64,000 nt of DNA from Bacteroidota bacterium (GTDB lineage Bacteria; Bacteroidota; Bacteroidia; Flavobacteriales; Weeksellaceae), in assembly GCA_023386965.1 (NCBI GenBank), contig JAEWIR010000039.1, forward strand, positions 14,264 through 78,263, in the 5' to 3' direction. How positions within the stretch are numbered: the first letter of the stretch is position 1; each line of letters begins with the position of its first letter. A program made the position numbers and the translations under genes. Below are positions 7,101-17,021 of the stretch, in pieces. The notes below the pieces were generated by a model that did not search any database, was not told where the DNA came from, and was given only the letters and a program-made list of their open reading frames with translations.

Positions 7101-9887
7101 TTACAGTTTTTCCTTCAGAAACCTTGCGGTATGCGACTTCTTATCTTTTACAAGGTCTTCCGGGGTGCCGGAAAAAACAACTTCACCTCCATGCTTGCCC
7201 GCATCCGGACCGATGTCAATGATATAATCTGCCGATTTAATGATATCCGGTTGGTGCTCAATGACAATCACCGAATGTCCCAATTCAATTAACGCCTGCA
7301 GCGAAACCAAAAGTTTATTGATGTCATGGAAATGCAGTCCTGTGGAGGGTTCATCGAAAATAAAGAGGGTCTTGTCGGTCGTAAAGCCTTTCACCAGGAA
7401 CGAAGCCAGTTTAATACGCTGCGCCTCACCACCGGAGAGGGTAGAGGAGCTCTGTCCCAACTGAAGATAGCCCAAACCTACGTCCTGAAGCGGCTGTATC
7501 TTGGTGACGATCTTTGTTTCCTTGTTTTCGCTAAAGAATTCCAGGGCCTCATCCACAGTCATATGCAGGATATCTGAGATGTTCTTGTCGTCAAACTTCA
7601 CTTCAAGGATCTCACTGCGGAAACGGGTACCATTACAGCTTTCACAAACCAACTCAATATCGGCCATAAACTGCATGGATACATTAATGACCCCTTCACC
7701 TTTACACTCCTCGCAGCGGCCGCCGTCCACATTAAACGAAAAATGCTTTGCCTTATAACCCATCATTTTGGAAAGCTTCTGCTTCGTGAAAAGTTCACGG
7801 ATGTCGTCATAAGCTTTCAGATAGGTCACCGGATTGGAGCGGGACGATTTACCGATGGGATTTTGGTCAATAAGTTCAATGTTCTTTACCAGCTTTTTGG
7901 GAAACTCCACGCTGTCGTAGTCGCCCTTCTTTCCGCCCATGCCCAACTGGATCTGGATCTCATTGGTCAGGATTTCCTTCATCAGAGTCGATTTTCCTGA
8001 TCCTGAAACGCCCGAAACGACCACCAGACTCTCCAGCGGGACACTCACATCAATATTTTTCAGGTTGTTTTCCCGTGCGCCTTTTATCTCAATGAATTCT
8101 TTGGCCTTACGGCGTTTAGCGGGTGTTTTAATCTCCAGCTTGCCGGTAAGGTATTGCGCGGTAAGCGAATCCGATGTCTGCAGTTCGTCATAATGACCCG
8201 CAAAAACCAACTCACCGCCCAGATAACCTGCCTCGGGACCGATATCAATGATATAGTCTGCAGCCCGCATCACATCTTCGTCATGCTCCACTACGATCAC
8301 GGTATTTCCAAGGTCCCTCAGATTTTTAAGCACGCCAATCAGATTTTCAGTGTCCTTACTGTGCAAACCGATGGAGGGCTCATCCAGGATATAGATGGAT
8401 CCCACCAGTGAACTGCCCAGACTGGTGGCCAGGTTAATACGCTGGCTCTCACCACCCGAGAGGGTGTTGGAGGTCCGGTTCAGTGTAAGATAGCCCAATC
8501 CTACTTTATCCAGGAACTCCAGACGGGTGGTAATTTCGTACAGCAGCCTTTTTGCGATTTCCGCATCGTGCGGACTTAAATCGAGTGATTTTACCAGAGG
8601 AAGCAGTTCGTTCAGCGGCAGTTCAATCATTTCCTGTATATTGTGACCGTCAACCTTAACCCACTGGGTTTCCTCACGAAGCCTGAGGCCTTCACAGGTG
8701 GGGCAAAGTGTTTTTCCGCGGTACCTGGAGAGCATCACGCGGTACTGTATTTTGTAAAGGTTGCCTTCCACCATTGCAAAGAAGGCGTTGATGGAAGGGA
8801 AATTGGCCGAGCCGTCGCCTTTCCAGAGCAAATTGCGCTGTTCTTTAGTCAGCTGATGATAAGGTTTATGAATAGGAAACTCGCCGCCCACCCATTTTAT
8901 GAAGGATTTCTTCCATTCGCCCATGCTTTCACCTTTCCAGGCTGCTACAGCGTCTTCAAAAACCGACAGGTTCTTGTTGGGGATCACAAGGTCTTCATCA
9001 ATGCCGATTACTTTGCCGTAGCCCTCACACTGCGGACAGGCACCGTAGGGATTGTTGAAACTGAAGAAATGGACATTGGGTTCCATAAACTCCATTCCGT
9101 CCAGCTCAAACTTATTGGAGAAGTCGTATACCTCGCCGGAATCAATATTTTTAAGTGAGCAGTAGCCGTGTCCTTCGTAAAAGGCCATCTGTATGGAGTC
9201 GGCAAGTCTCTGCAGGAAATGTTCGTCTTCCTCATACACAAACCGGTCGATCACCAGATGGATTTCCATGTCTTTCTCGGGCGTAAAGCCGAAACTCTCC
9301 AGATCCTCAATACCTGCAACATTGCCGTTTACTTCAAGCCTTGTAAAACCCGTTACTTTCAGGGAGTTCAGGGTTTGCGTAAATGTGTCCGGGCTGAACT
9401 GCAGTGGTGCCCGAAGCAGGAAGGCGGTACCGTGGGCCTCTTTAATAAAGTTAATGACGTCCGTTACACTGTCTTTGCGCACTTCCCGGCCCGAAACCGG
9501 CGAGAAAGTATGTCCTATCCTGGCAAAGAGCAGTTTGATATAGTCATAGATTTCGGTTGATGTCCCTACTGTTGAACGCGGATTGGAGGAGATGACCTTC
9601 TGTTGAATGGCAATGGAAGGTGCCAGCCCTTTAATGCTGTCTATCTTGGGTTTCTCCAGTTTGCCGAGGAACTGTCGGGCGTAGGAGCTCAGGCTTTCTA
9701 CATAACGGCGCTGGCCTTCGGCATAGATGGTGTCAAAAGCCAGGGAAGATTTCCCGCTGCCCGAAACACCGGTAATGACTACAAGTTTGTTTTTCGGAAT
9801 GCGTACATCAATATGTTTCAGATTATTGAGATGTGCATTCTTAACAAAAATCTCTTTCTTAATATCTATATTTTCGGCTGTATCCAT
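7101..9887 (-). CDS. uvrA: Excinuclease ABC subunit A
   Basis: 928 residues, the normal length of UvrA, the damage-recognition ATPase of nucleotide excision repair. Two ABC modules are seen: Walker A GVSGSGKSS near residue 42 and GVSGSGKST near 625, signature LSGGE twice (TSNTLSGGESQR and SSTLSGGEAQR), and ILDEPS/IFDEPS Walker B motifs. Zinc-type cysteine pairs occur (CPQCEGYG, CPTCEGL, CEECKGEG with CESCNGTR). ATG 9887. On the minus strand a TAATTTTG -7-like box lies about 25 bases upstream. It leads an operon with the CPBP gene. Confidence 0.97.
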   Translation of the reverse strand: MDTAENIDIKKEIFVKNAHLNNLKHIDVRIPKNKLVVITGVSGSGKSSLAFDTIYAEGQRRYVESLSSYARQFLGKLEKPKIDSIKGLAPSIAIQQKVISSNPRSTVGTSTEIYDYIKLLFARIGHTFSPVSGREVRKDSVTDVINFIKEAHGTAFLLRAPLQFSPDTFTQTLNSLKVTGFTRLEVNGNVAGIEDLESFGFTPEKDMEIHLVIDRFVYEEDEHFLQRLADSIQMAFYEGHGYCSLKNIDSGEVYDFSNKFELDGMEFMEPNVHFFSFNNPYGACPQCEGYGKVIGIDEDLVIPNKNLSVFEDAVAAWKGESMGEWKKSFIKWVGGEFPIHKPYHQLTKEQRNLLWKGDGSANFPSINAFFAMVEGNLYKIQYRVMLSRYRGKTLCPTCEGLRLREETQWVKVDGHNIQEMIELPLNELLPLVKSLDLSPHDAEIAKRLLYEITTRLEFLDKVGLGYLTLNRTSNTLSGGESQRINLATSLGSSLVGSIYILDEPSIGLHSKDTENLIGVLKNLRDLGNTVIVVEHDEDVMRAADYIIDIGPEAGYLGGELVFAGHYDELQTSDSLTAQYLTGKLEIKTPAKRRKAKEFIEIKGARENNLKNIDVSVPLESLVVVSGVSGSGKSTLMKEILTNEIQIQLGMGGKKGDYDSVEFPKKLVKNIELIDQNPIGKSSRSNPVTYLKAYDDIRELFTKQKLSKMMGYKAKHFSFNVDGGRCEECKGEGVINVSMQFMADIELVCESCNGTRFRSEILEVKFDDKNISDILHMTVDEALEFFSENKETKIVTKIQPLQDVGLGYLQLGQSSSTLSGGEAQRIKLASFLVKGFTTDKTLFIFDEPSTGLHFHDINKLLVSLQALIELGHSVIVIEHQPDIIKSADYIIDIGPDAGKHGGEVVFSGTPEDLVKDKKSHTARFLKEKL

Positions 9888-10144
9888 GTATGAATTTGAG
9901 GACTACAAAATTACACAAAATTTAAGTGTAAACCTTCCTGACTTTAGGCTGCTGCATTGCAATTCTTACTACCTTTCAGTAATACGTTAGGGTTAATGAT
10001 GATTCATTTTTATCTTACTCCGCCCACAACGTTTCATTCTGCAAAATCAGTCAGCTTTATTATCTTTGCCGCTTCAAATTCAGGCGGTTTTAATTGTCGT
10101 AAAGAGCCGGATAAAGTGCTTCCTGATAATAATGAGATGGTAAG

Positions 10145-11953
10145 ATGAAGTTAAAAATTCTTGGATTGCTGTGTATGGGGTTGTGTGGTCAGTTTAGTGC
10201 CCAGACAGCCGAATCTGAAATCAGTGAAGTGTTCATTCACGGTAAATTTCTGAATCTCCCGGTTCACAAAGTGAGCGAGAACATCACCGTGATCACGAGA
10301 GAAGAGATACGCAGTTCCCCGGCCAACAGCGTGGAAGAAGTCCTTGCGCAGATCACAGGTTTTGATATCAGAAGAAGGGGTGGGAACGGAGTACAGGCCG
10401 ATATTTCCCTGCGTGGAAGCAGCTTCGAACAGGTTTTGATCCTGGTGAACGGTGTCCGGATGAATGATTCACAAACGGGTCACAACTCAATGAGTGTTCC
10501 ATTTGACCTGGCCTCTGTAGAAAGGATAGAAGTTATAAAAGGTCCCGCGGCCAGAAGGTTCGGGCAGAATGCTTATGCAGGAGTGATCAATATCGTTACC
10601 AAACCTGCGGCAAAAGATGCGGCTACCGTCTCTGCCAGCGGCGGCGATTTTGCTGCTTATTCGCTGGGCCTGGGCGCCCATCTTCAGACAGACCAGGTGG
10701 CTCATTTCGTGCAGCTGAATTCCTCAGGTTCTGAAGGCTACAGGTACAATACAGATTATACCATCAACAATATTTTTTATCAGAATCAATTTCGCGCGGC
10801 AAATGTAAATATGCGCTTCCAGGCCGGCATCCAGGAGAAGAAATTTGGCGCCAACGGTTTTTACGCAACGGCTGCAGCCAAAGACCAGTACGAAGAAACC
10901 CAGGCTTCTGTAGTAAGCTTCAGTGCCGACAGGAAATGGGACCGCTGGACCTTTAACTCCAATATTTACTGGCGCCGCGGCCAGGATATTTACGAATATG
11001 TACGCGGAAAACCTGAACTGTACCGCAATATTCACATCGGCAATAATATTGGCGGCGAGATTAACACTACTTTATTTTCGGTATTAGGAACAACAGGGAT
11101 AGGCGCTGAAATCCGTAAGGAATTTCTGGCCAGCAACAACCTGGGCCACCGGGAACGTTTTATAACCCAACTTTTTCTGGAGCATCATTTTTCTTTTTTT
11201 GATGACAGGCTGGATGTGTCACCCGGCATTTCATGGTCGGCTTATGACCGCGAAGGAAATTTTTATTATCCGGGAATCGATGTAGGATTTGACCTTAGCC
11301 CCACCCATAAAATATACGGAAACGTGGCCAAAGTTAGCCGCATTCCTACCTTTACAGACCTTTATTACCTGAGTAAAACAGAATCGGGCAATCCATCACT
11401 GCAGCCTGAACATGCTGTTTCGGCGGAAATGGGGTACCGCTATCACCGTAAAGGTCTGGAATTGAAAGTCAGCGGATTTCTGCGGGATTCGGACAATTCA
11501 ATTGACTGGATTAAGGCCGGCGAAAACGATCTCTGGCGTGCCGAAAACATGGGAAGACTTTATACGCAGGGTATAGAGCTGGAAGCCCGGCAGCAACTTG
11601 ATTCATTTGTGCAGTCCTGGTCGTTGGGATACACTTTTCTGGACAACAGGGCAGAACAGCCCGCAAATCTGTGGTCCCGCTATGTGATGGAAAACCTGAA
11701 GCATCAGGTAGTAGCCAAAATGGAAAACAGGCTGATAAAAGGAATGACAGCACAATGGGTATACCGCTATAATGAGCGGGTTTCTACGGGAAGCTACCAA
11801 CTGATAGACCTAAAACTGAATTACCTTTATAAACATCTGCATCTTTTCCTGACCATTAACAACCTCACTTCCACGAAGTATACGGAAACCTTTGGTGTAC
11901 CTATGCCGGGACGGTGGTTTCAGCTGGGATTCAGTTACCGGATTGGGTTATAA
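10145..11953 (+). CDS. TonB-dependent outer-membrane receptor
   Basis: 602 residues with a signal peptide cleaved near SAQ-T (about residue 20). The plug domain is clear: EVLAQITGFDIRRRGG, ISLRGSSFEQVLILVNG, IEVIKGPAARRFGQNAYAGVINIVTKP. The remainder is alternating beta-strand sequence of a 22-strand barrel, and it ends in SYRIGL. The overall style is BtuB/CirA-like (small receptor without an N-terminal CarboxypepD-like domain), so cobalamin, haem or a siderophore are possible ligands; the substrate cannot be told. No B12-box riboswitch is visible upstream. A TATCTTTG -7-type box lies at 10061-10068. It stands alone and converges on the HD gene. Confidence 0.88.
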   Translation: MKLKILGLLCMGLCGQFSAQTAESEISEVFIHGKFLNLPVHKVSENITVITREEIRSSPANSVEEVLAQITGFDIRRRGGNGVQADISLRGSSFEQVLILVNGVRMNDSQTGHNSMSVPFDLASVERIEVIKGPAARRFGQNAYAGVINIVTKPAAKDAATVSASGGDFAAYSLGLGAHLQTDQVAHFVQLNSSGSEGYRYNTDYTINNIFYQNQFRAANVNMRFQAGIQEKKFGANGFYATAAAKDQYEETQASVVSFSADRKWDRWTFNSNIYWRRGQDIYEYVRGKPELYRNIHIGNNIGGEINTTLFSVLGTTGIGAEIRKEFLASNNLGHRERFITQLFLEHHFSFFDDRLDVSPGISWSAYDREGNFYYPGIDVGFDLSPTHKIYGNVAKVSRIPTFTDLYYLSKTESGNPSLQPEHAVSAEMGYRYHRKGLELKVSGFLRDSDNSIDWIKAGENDLWRAENMGRLYTQGIELEARQQLDSFVQSWSLGYTFLDNRAEQPANLWSRYVMENLKHQVVAKMENRLIKGMTAQWVYRYNERVSTGSYQLIDLKLNYLYKHLHLFLTINNLTSTKYTETFGVPMPGRWFQLGFSYRIGL

Positions 11954-11968
11954 GCGGCTTTTTTAGAT

Positions 11969-12412
11969 TCAATATTTTTCCTTCAGGTAAAGGTAAGCTT
12001 TCAGGTATTTGTTGAGCCTTTTCATGTCTTTTTCGGTCATCGGCTTTGTAAACCGCCGGATGTCCATATTATCACGCAGATCGTTGAGTTTAACAGCCAC
12101 GGCCAGCGGTGACTTTTCAATTTGTTTAATGAATTCCGTGTAATCCTGATCTGGTGGATTTTTCGTTAGACATTCAACAGCGAAAACGATGTGGTTGGGG
12201 AAGCCTTCCTGCAACAGGTAGTCCAGCGTAATTTCGGGACAGTCTTCTATGGTATCGTGCAGGACTCCTACCATTTTTTCATCATAGGTCTTGCCGTAAT
12301 TCATCACCCGCATAATATGCCCCACATAGGGTGCGCCAAATTTATCGGTCTGGTTACGGTGGGCTTTGGTGGCAATGCTGACTGCCTTATTCAGAAGTTC
12401 TTCTTTCGTCAT
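11969..12412 (-). CDS. HD-domain phosphohydrolase, MESH1/SpoT-hydrolase-like
   Basis: 147 residues from ATG 12412; a GTG immediately before it would add one residue. HD-superfamily metal ligands are visible: an N-terminal H in YVGHIMRV, LHDTIED near residue 53, and VKLNDLRDN near 108, the order seen in the pyrophosphohydrolase domain of RelA/SpoT and in small alarmone hydrolases. A role in (p)ppGpp hydrolysis is plausible but not proven; other nucleotides are possible. The gene directly abuts the antiporter stop (12416), so it is in an operon with it. Confidence 0.75.
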   Translation of the reverse strand: MTKEELLNKAVSIATKAHRNQTDKFGAPYVGHIMRVMNYGKTYDEKMVGVLHDTIEDCPEITLDYLLQEGFPNHIVFAVECLTKNPPDQDYTEFIKQIEKSPLAVAVKLNDLRDNMDIRRFTKPMTEKDMKRLNKYLKAYLYLKEKY

Positions 12413-12415
12413 CAC

Positions 12416-14674
12416 TTAGATTTCCACATTCAGTTTTTCAATCTTCTTCCTGTTGCCCACCACCCAAACAATGTCGTCCAGCTGCAGGATTTCAGAGGAT
12501 TCAGGATTCAGGATCCGTTCATCGCCGCGTCGGATGGCAATCACAAGTCCGTCGGTCTTGTCACGTATACCGGATTCCTGAATGGTAAGGCCTTTCTTAG
12601 GTGAATGATGATTGATGAGGATCTTGCCGAGTTTAATATGGTCAATATTTTCTTCTTCGATGACTTCCTGACTGTCGAAAACTTCCTTAAAGATCTGGAA
12701 CTGGTCATCGGTAGCTATGATGCCTACCTTGTCGTAGGGCATAAGCACCTGATAGCGGTCCGGCGTATGGATAAGTTTGCCGCCGCGGCGTATATATCCG
12801 ATGTTAATGCCGTATTTCTCGCGCCACTGAAGGTCTACCAGACTGCGGCCAATATAATCCGCCAGCGGTTTTACTTCCAGTTCAATGATATGTACATCCC
12901 AGGCTGCCAGGCTTTCTTTGATATTGGAAGTGCCGGCAAGGGTGGTTACAGCTTCAGGATCGCCCATTTCGGAGCGGTCGTTCAGGTTGGTGATAAACCT
13001 GCTTTCTATACGGCTGTAAAATTTATTAAGCCTGTTCGAGAAGATAACCATGAGCACAATTGCTACCGGAATGGTGATGAAGAAAGAGACCGTTGTTGAG
13101 GCGAACCGGTCCAGAAAAAAACCTAAGATTCCGATGCCGATTGAAAACCGGATAATTTCTATGATCAGCAGCGGCCCCCGGCTGTATTTGGTCTTGGTCC
13201 ACAGTTCGCGGTAGGCCACGGAATTTGGCCTTTTTACCATAAGCGCCCAAAGGAAAGGCAGTATAAAGAGCACCGGTAAGGCATTGCCAATGATGTTCTT
13301 CAGACTGTTGCTTTCCAGGTTATCGTTGATGGCGGGAATGATAAAGTTTGCAAAAAGCAGATAAATGGCCATGATGATGATTCCGTTAATTACGATAATC
13401 CGCGCATAGCTTGTAAGTATGGTCTTCCAGCTGTTTTCGGCCTGGATGTTCTGGGTATTGGAGGAATAGCGGTTGATCTTCTCAATATATTTGGGCGGTA
13501 CGACGCGTACCAGCCAGTTATAAAACGGTTCGGAAAGTTTGATAAGATAAGGTGTGGTGAATGTAGTGATGGCCGAAACGCCCACCGCGACCGGGAAGAG
13601 GAAATCCGAGATCACACCCAGCGAAAGTCCGAGGGTGGCTACGATGAAGGCAAACTCACCGATCTGCGCCATACTCATCCCCACCTGAATAGACTGTTTC
13701 AGTGGCTGTCCGGAGATCAACGCTCCCAAGGCCGAACTGAAAAGTTTGCCCACAATGGTCAGGATGGTTACGATGAAGATGGGCCAGGCATAGGTAATCA
13801 TGGCTTCATAATCGATCATCATACCTACGGAGACAAAAAACACGGCTGCAAAAAGATCTTTTACAGATTTCAGTGTATGCTCCACTTTTTCGGCCACGGT
13901 TGTTTCAGCGATGATGGATCCCATAACAAAAGCGCCAAGTTCTGCCGAGAAACCAACATTCACAGCGATCAGTACCATGCCCAGACAAAGACCGATGGAC
14001 AGGATGAGCAGAATTTCGTCATCAACCAAAGGTTTTATTTTCTTGAGCAGGGTAGGGACCAGGAAGATGCCCAGCAGGAACCATAAAATAAGAAAGAACA
14101 GCAACTTAACTACGGTAAAGAGGATCTGTGTGCCTTCAAATTCCTTAGTGACCGCAATGGTGGAGAGAAGTACCATCAACAAAATCACCACAATATCTTC
14201 TACGACGAGAACACCAAAAACTGTCTTTGCAAAATTCTTGGTCTTCACACCAAGTTCATCAAACGCCCTGATGATGATGGTGGTAGACGAGCTCGCCAGC
14301 ATACCACCCAGAAACATACTGTCCATCACGCTCCAGCCCAGCCAGCGCCCGGTATAGTAACCTGCTATGGTAATGAAAATAATCTCCACAAAAGCCGTCA
14401 CTGAGGCTGATCCTCCCACGTTCATCAGTTTCTTGAAACTGAATTCCAGTCCGAGACTGAACAGGAGGAATATCACCCCGATCTCTGCCAGGGTTTTGAT
14501 ATTGGCACTGTCCACCACCGACGGGAAAATGTTCAGGTTTGGGCTCACCAGGAAACCCGCGATAATATATCCCAGTACAAGAGGCTGCTTGATTTTCCTG
14601 AAAATAATTACGACAAAAGCCGCCACTATCAATATCAATGCTAAATCCTCTATCAACTTTGGTAGGTGTCCCAT
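12416..14674 (-). CDS. CPA2-family cation:proton antiporter with RCK C-terminal domains
   Basis: 752 residues. The N-terminal 390 or so form a 12-13 helix Na+/H+ exchanger domain of the KefB/YbaL type (LGYIIAGFLVSPN, EIGVIFLLFSLGLEFSF, SSSTTIIIRAFDELG, GAFVMGSIIAET). A second group of membrane helices spans about residues 420-570. The tail carries two TrkA-C (RCK_C)-like units around residues 615-690 and 690-752, regulatory ligand-binding domains known from potassium transporters. Likely role: K+ or Na+ efflux against protons and pH/turgor control. The HD hydrolase begins right after its stop. No Kef-type FMN partner (KefF/G) is adjacent. Confidence 0.88.
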   Translation of the reverse strand: MGHLPKLIEDLALILIVAAFVVIIFRKIKQPLVLGYIIAGFLVSPNLNIFPSVVDSANIKTLAEIGVIFLLFSLGLEFSFKKLMNVGGSASVTAFVEIIFITIAGYYTGRWLGWSVMDSMFLGGMLASSSTTIIIRAFDELGVKTKNFAKTVFGVLVVEDIVVILLMVLLSTIAVTKEFEGTQILFTVVKLLFFLILWFLLGIFLVPTLLKKIKPLVDDEILLILSIGLCLGMVLIAVNVGFSAELGAFVMGSIIAETTVAEKVEHTLKSVKDLFAAVFFVSVGMMIDYEAMITYAWPIFIVTILTIVGKLFSSALGALISGQPLKQSIQVGMSMAQIGEFAFIVATLGLSLGVISDFLFPVAVGVSAITTFTTPYLIKLSEPFYNWLVRVVPPKYIEKINRYSSNTQNIQAENSWKTILTSYARIIVINGIIIMAIYLLFANFIIPAINDNLESNSLKNIIGNALPVLFILPFLWALMVKRPNSVAYRELWTKTKYSRGPLLIIEIIRFSIGIGILGFFLDRFASTTVSFFITIPVAIVLMVIFSNRLNKFYSRIESRFITNLNDRSEMGDPEAVTTLAGTSNIKESLAAWDVHIIELEVKPLADYIGRSLVDLQWREKYGINIGYIRRGGKLIHTPDRYQVLMPYDKVGIIATDDQFQIFKEVFDSQEVIEEENIDHIKLGKILINHHSPKKGLTIQESGIRDKTDGLVIAIRRGDERILNPESSEILQLDDIVWVVGNRKKIEKLNVEI

Positions 14675-14882
14675 TTTGCGTAAATCTGTATTTTCCCAAA
14701 AGTAAGGAAATGCTTAAGTTTTTCAAAGGAATAATTCATTAAAGTTGCATTATGTGCACTCCATTAAATTCCGCCATTTTTATGTTGAAGGGCGGTTTAC
14801 CAATTATCCGGCACGTGAAGCAGAGACCTTATGGAGCCCTCCCAAAATCCAGCTATTTTTTTTTCTGATGATATGTTTCATA

Positions 14883-14913
14883 TTGACTGACGCCGAAAAA
14901 GTGCTTAACTTTA
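14883..14913 (+). promoter_or_regulatory. Promoter for the DUF465 gene
   Basis: TTG (14883-14885), 20-base spacer, then TAACTTTA (14906-14913), one mismatch from the Bacteroidota consensus TAnnTTTG. It lies 30 bases before the ATG at 14944. Confidence 0.6.
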
Positions 14914-14943
14914 GTCTGTAATAATCCACAAAAAGTTTACACC

Positions 14944-15180
14944 ATGGAAAACCACATTCTTATTAACGAGTTTCCTGAGTATGTGCAGAAAATCGCAGAG
15001 CTGAAAACCAAAGACGATGCATTCCGTAAAATGTACGTCAACTATGAGGAGGTGAATGCCCTCATTCAGCATTACGAAGACGGTGAGGTGAATCACACCA
15101 CTGATGAACACCTGACTGAACTTCGCAAAAAGAGACTGTATCTGAAGGATGATATTTATTCTTACCTGCACACCAACTGA
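14944..15180 (+). CDS. DUF465 (YdcH-like) small protein
   Basis: 78 residues, highly charged and helical, with the typical opening NHILINEFPEY and a heptad-like pattern (ELKTKDDAFRKMY...LRKKRLYLKDDI) suggesting a short coiled coil. This is the usual size and look of the YdcH/DUF465 family, whose function is not known. It has its own promoter (14883-14913) and a strong terminator (15205-15229), so it is a monocistronic gene. Confidence 0.8.
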   Translation: MENHILINEFPEYVQKIAELKTKDDAFRKMYVNYEEVNALIQHYEDGEVNHTTDEHLTELRKKRLYLKDDIYSYLHTN

Positions 15181-15204
15181 TTTTCCGGATTACAATTACT
15201 TCAG

Positions 15205-15229
15205 GCGGCTTTCAAAGGCCGCTTTTTTT
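15205..15229 (+). terminator. Terminator after DUF465 gene
   Basis: A GC-rich hairpin (15205-15211 with 15216-15222, one G-T pair) followed by seven Ts. Confidence 0.8.
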
Positions 15230-15297
15230 GTTTGTTTTCACAACAGAATCGCCTTAGCCGGGAAAGAGCACGACTGATGCTTTTTTAAAAACAGGTT

Positions 15298-15327
15298 TTG
15301 TATTTCATATTATTTCACTTATTTTTG
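15298..15327 (+). promoter_or_regulatory. dnaX promoter, nearly leaderless
   Basis: TTG (15298-15300), 19-base spacer, TATTTTTG (15320-15327): a perfect Bacteroidota promoter. The dnaX ATG (15333) follows after only 5 bases, about where transcription should begin, so the mRNA is probably leaderless. Confidence 0.75.
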
Positions 15328-15332
15328 ACCCC

Positions 15333-17002
15333 ATGGAAAACTTCGTTGTTTCAGCCCGAAAATACCGTCCGCAGGAGTTTGATACTGTTGTGGGGCAGGC
15401 ACATATTACGGACACGCTGGAGCACGCGATAGAAGAAAACCAGCTTGCGCAGGCACTTCTTTTCTGCGGTCCTCGTGGGGTGGGCAAAACCACCTGTGCC
15501 AGGATCCTGGCCCGAAAAATCAACGAAAGGGATGGTGCCACTTCCGAAGATGGCTTCACTTACAATATCCATGAGCTCGATGCCGCCTCCAACAACTCGG
15601 TGGATGACATTCGGGAGCTGATCGACCAGGTTCGTTTCGCACCCCAGGTGGGCACCTACAAGGTGTATATCATTGACGAGGTGCATATGCTTTCGTCGGC
15701 TGCTTTCAACGCCTTTCTGAAGACCCTGGAGGAACCGCCTGCACACGCCATCTTTATCCTGGCCACCACAGAGAAGCATAAAATCATTCCGACGATCCTT
15801 TCCAGATGTCAGATTTATGATTTCAAAAGGATAACCATTGAGGATATCCAGCAGCACCTCCGCAAGATTGCTCAAGCTGAAAACATTCAGTATGATGACG
15901 ACGCACTTTACCTCGTAGCTCAAAAAGCTGATGGTGCCCTGCGTGATGCCTTATCCATTTTTGACAGGCTCTCTACATTTACCCAGAAAAATATTACACT
16001 TCAGAAAGCGGCTGAAGTCCTGAATATCCTGGACTATGACCAATATCTTACTGTTGCCGACCTTGCGCACGAAAATAAGATTCCTGAGATCCTGACCGCC
16101 TTTAACGAAATTGTAAAGAAGGGATTTGACCCGCATCTTTTCATCGCCGGCCTGGGCAGTCACTTCCGCGATCTCATGATGGCACAGAACCCTGTTACGC
16201 TTTCACTTATTGAAGTAGGCGAGAAAACAAAGGAACGTTTCGGAGTCCAGAGCCAGAAATGGACGCCTCAGCAGCTTATTGACGGCATTGAAATCTGTAA
16301 CCATGCAGATATCAACTATAAGAATTCCAAGAATCCAAGACTGATGGTGGAGATTGCTTTGATGCAGCTTGCCAGCCTGACCGCGGCAAATAATTCCGTC
16401 AAAAAAAAAAATTCCTGATTTTAGCCCCAGGGGTTGAACAGCTTCCTCCTCCCGCAGCGGAAAAACCAAAAGAGATACTGCCTGAACCCGAAACAATAGT
16501 AGTTCAGAAGGCGGTAACTCCTGTAGTGAAGTCCAAACCGGCCACGCCTTCCCGGTTCAGCATCACGCGCAAACTGACCGTTGAGGAAGACGAGGAGAAA
16601 AGTACGGTGATCCAGGCAGATAAAGAAGAACTGCCCAACAGCCATTTTACAGAAACCGATTTGCAGACCGAGTGGAATACCTTCCTGAATCAGATTCAGC
16701 GGAAAGATATCGTAATTTACAATGCAATCAGCGGCTTTAAAGTCCATAAGGAGGACGAAGACCTTATCCGCATATTTTATCCTTCGGATACTGCCAAATC
16801 TGAATTTGATAAAGTATCCCATGATTTCCTGAACCACTTTCGGCACAAAGTTCACAATTATACTTTCCGCGTGGAATATAAAATGGATGCGGTAAACCTG
16901 AAGAAAGAAATCGTAACCAAACGCAGTCTCTTCGAAAAGTATGTGCAGATCAACCCCGTATTGAAAGAGCTTGATGATCTGTTTAAACTTGACCTTAGTT
17001 AA
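15333..17002 (+). CDS. dnaX: DNA polymerase III gamma/tau subunit, split at an A-run
   Basis: DnaX is the AAA+ clamp-loader subunit. Walker A GPRGVGKTT, sensor DEVHMLS, the FLKTLEEPP helix and the arginine finger TILSRCQ are present. The initial frame stops at 16418 after 361 residues (ending VKKKNS), just past a run of 11 A (16401-16411). The -1 frame then continues without a stop for about 195 codons to 17002 and looks like the tau tail (Pro-rich linker, then a helical C-terminal domain with LQTEWNTFLNQI). So gamma would be the short product and a slipped product of about 556 residues would be tau. The four-cysteine zinc module of E. coli DnaX is absent. Alternatives: an assembly indel in the homopolymer, or a true mutation. 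Confidence 0.9.
16401..16411 (+). other. dnaX slippery A11 run
   Basis: Eleven consecutive As. A slip that adds one base (or a -1 ribosomal shift) joins the gamma frame to the downstream tau frame. dnaX A-run slippage is known in other bacteria (ribosomal in E. coli, transcriptional in Thermus). Confidence 0.65.
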
Positions 17003-17021
17003 TAACCACTTTTACAAACAC

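Noticed and set aside
8643..9158. A 171-codon plus-strand frame in uvrA
   Set aside because: Antisense to uvrA, which is certain; no independent evidence.
9888..10144. Possible cobalamin riboswitch before the TonB receptor
   Set aside because: No B12-box-like core was found; only a -7-type element at 10061-10068 is supportable.
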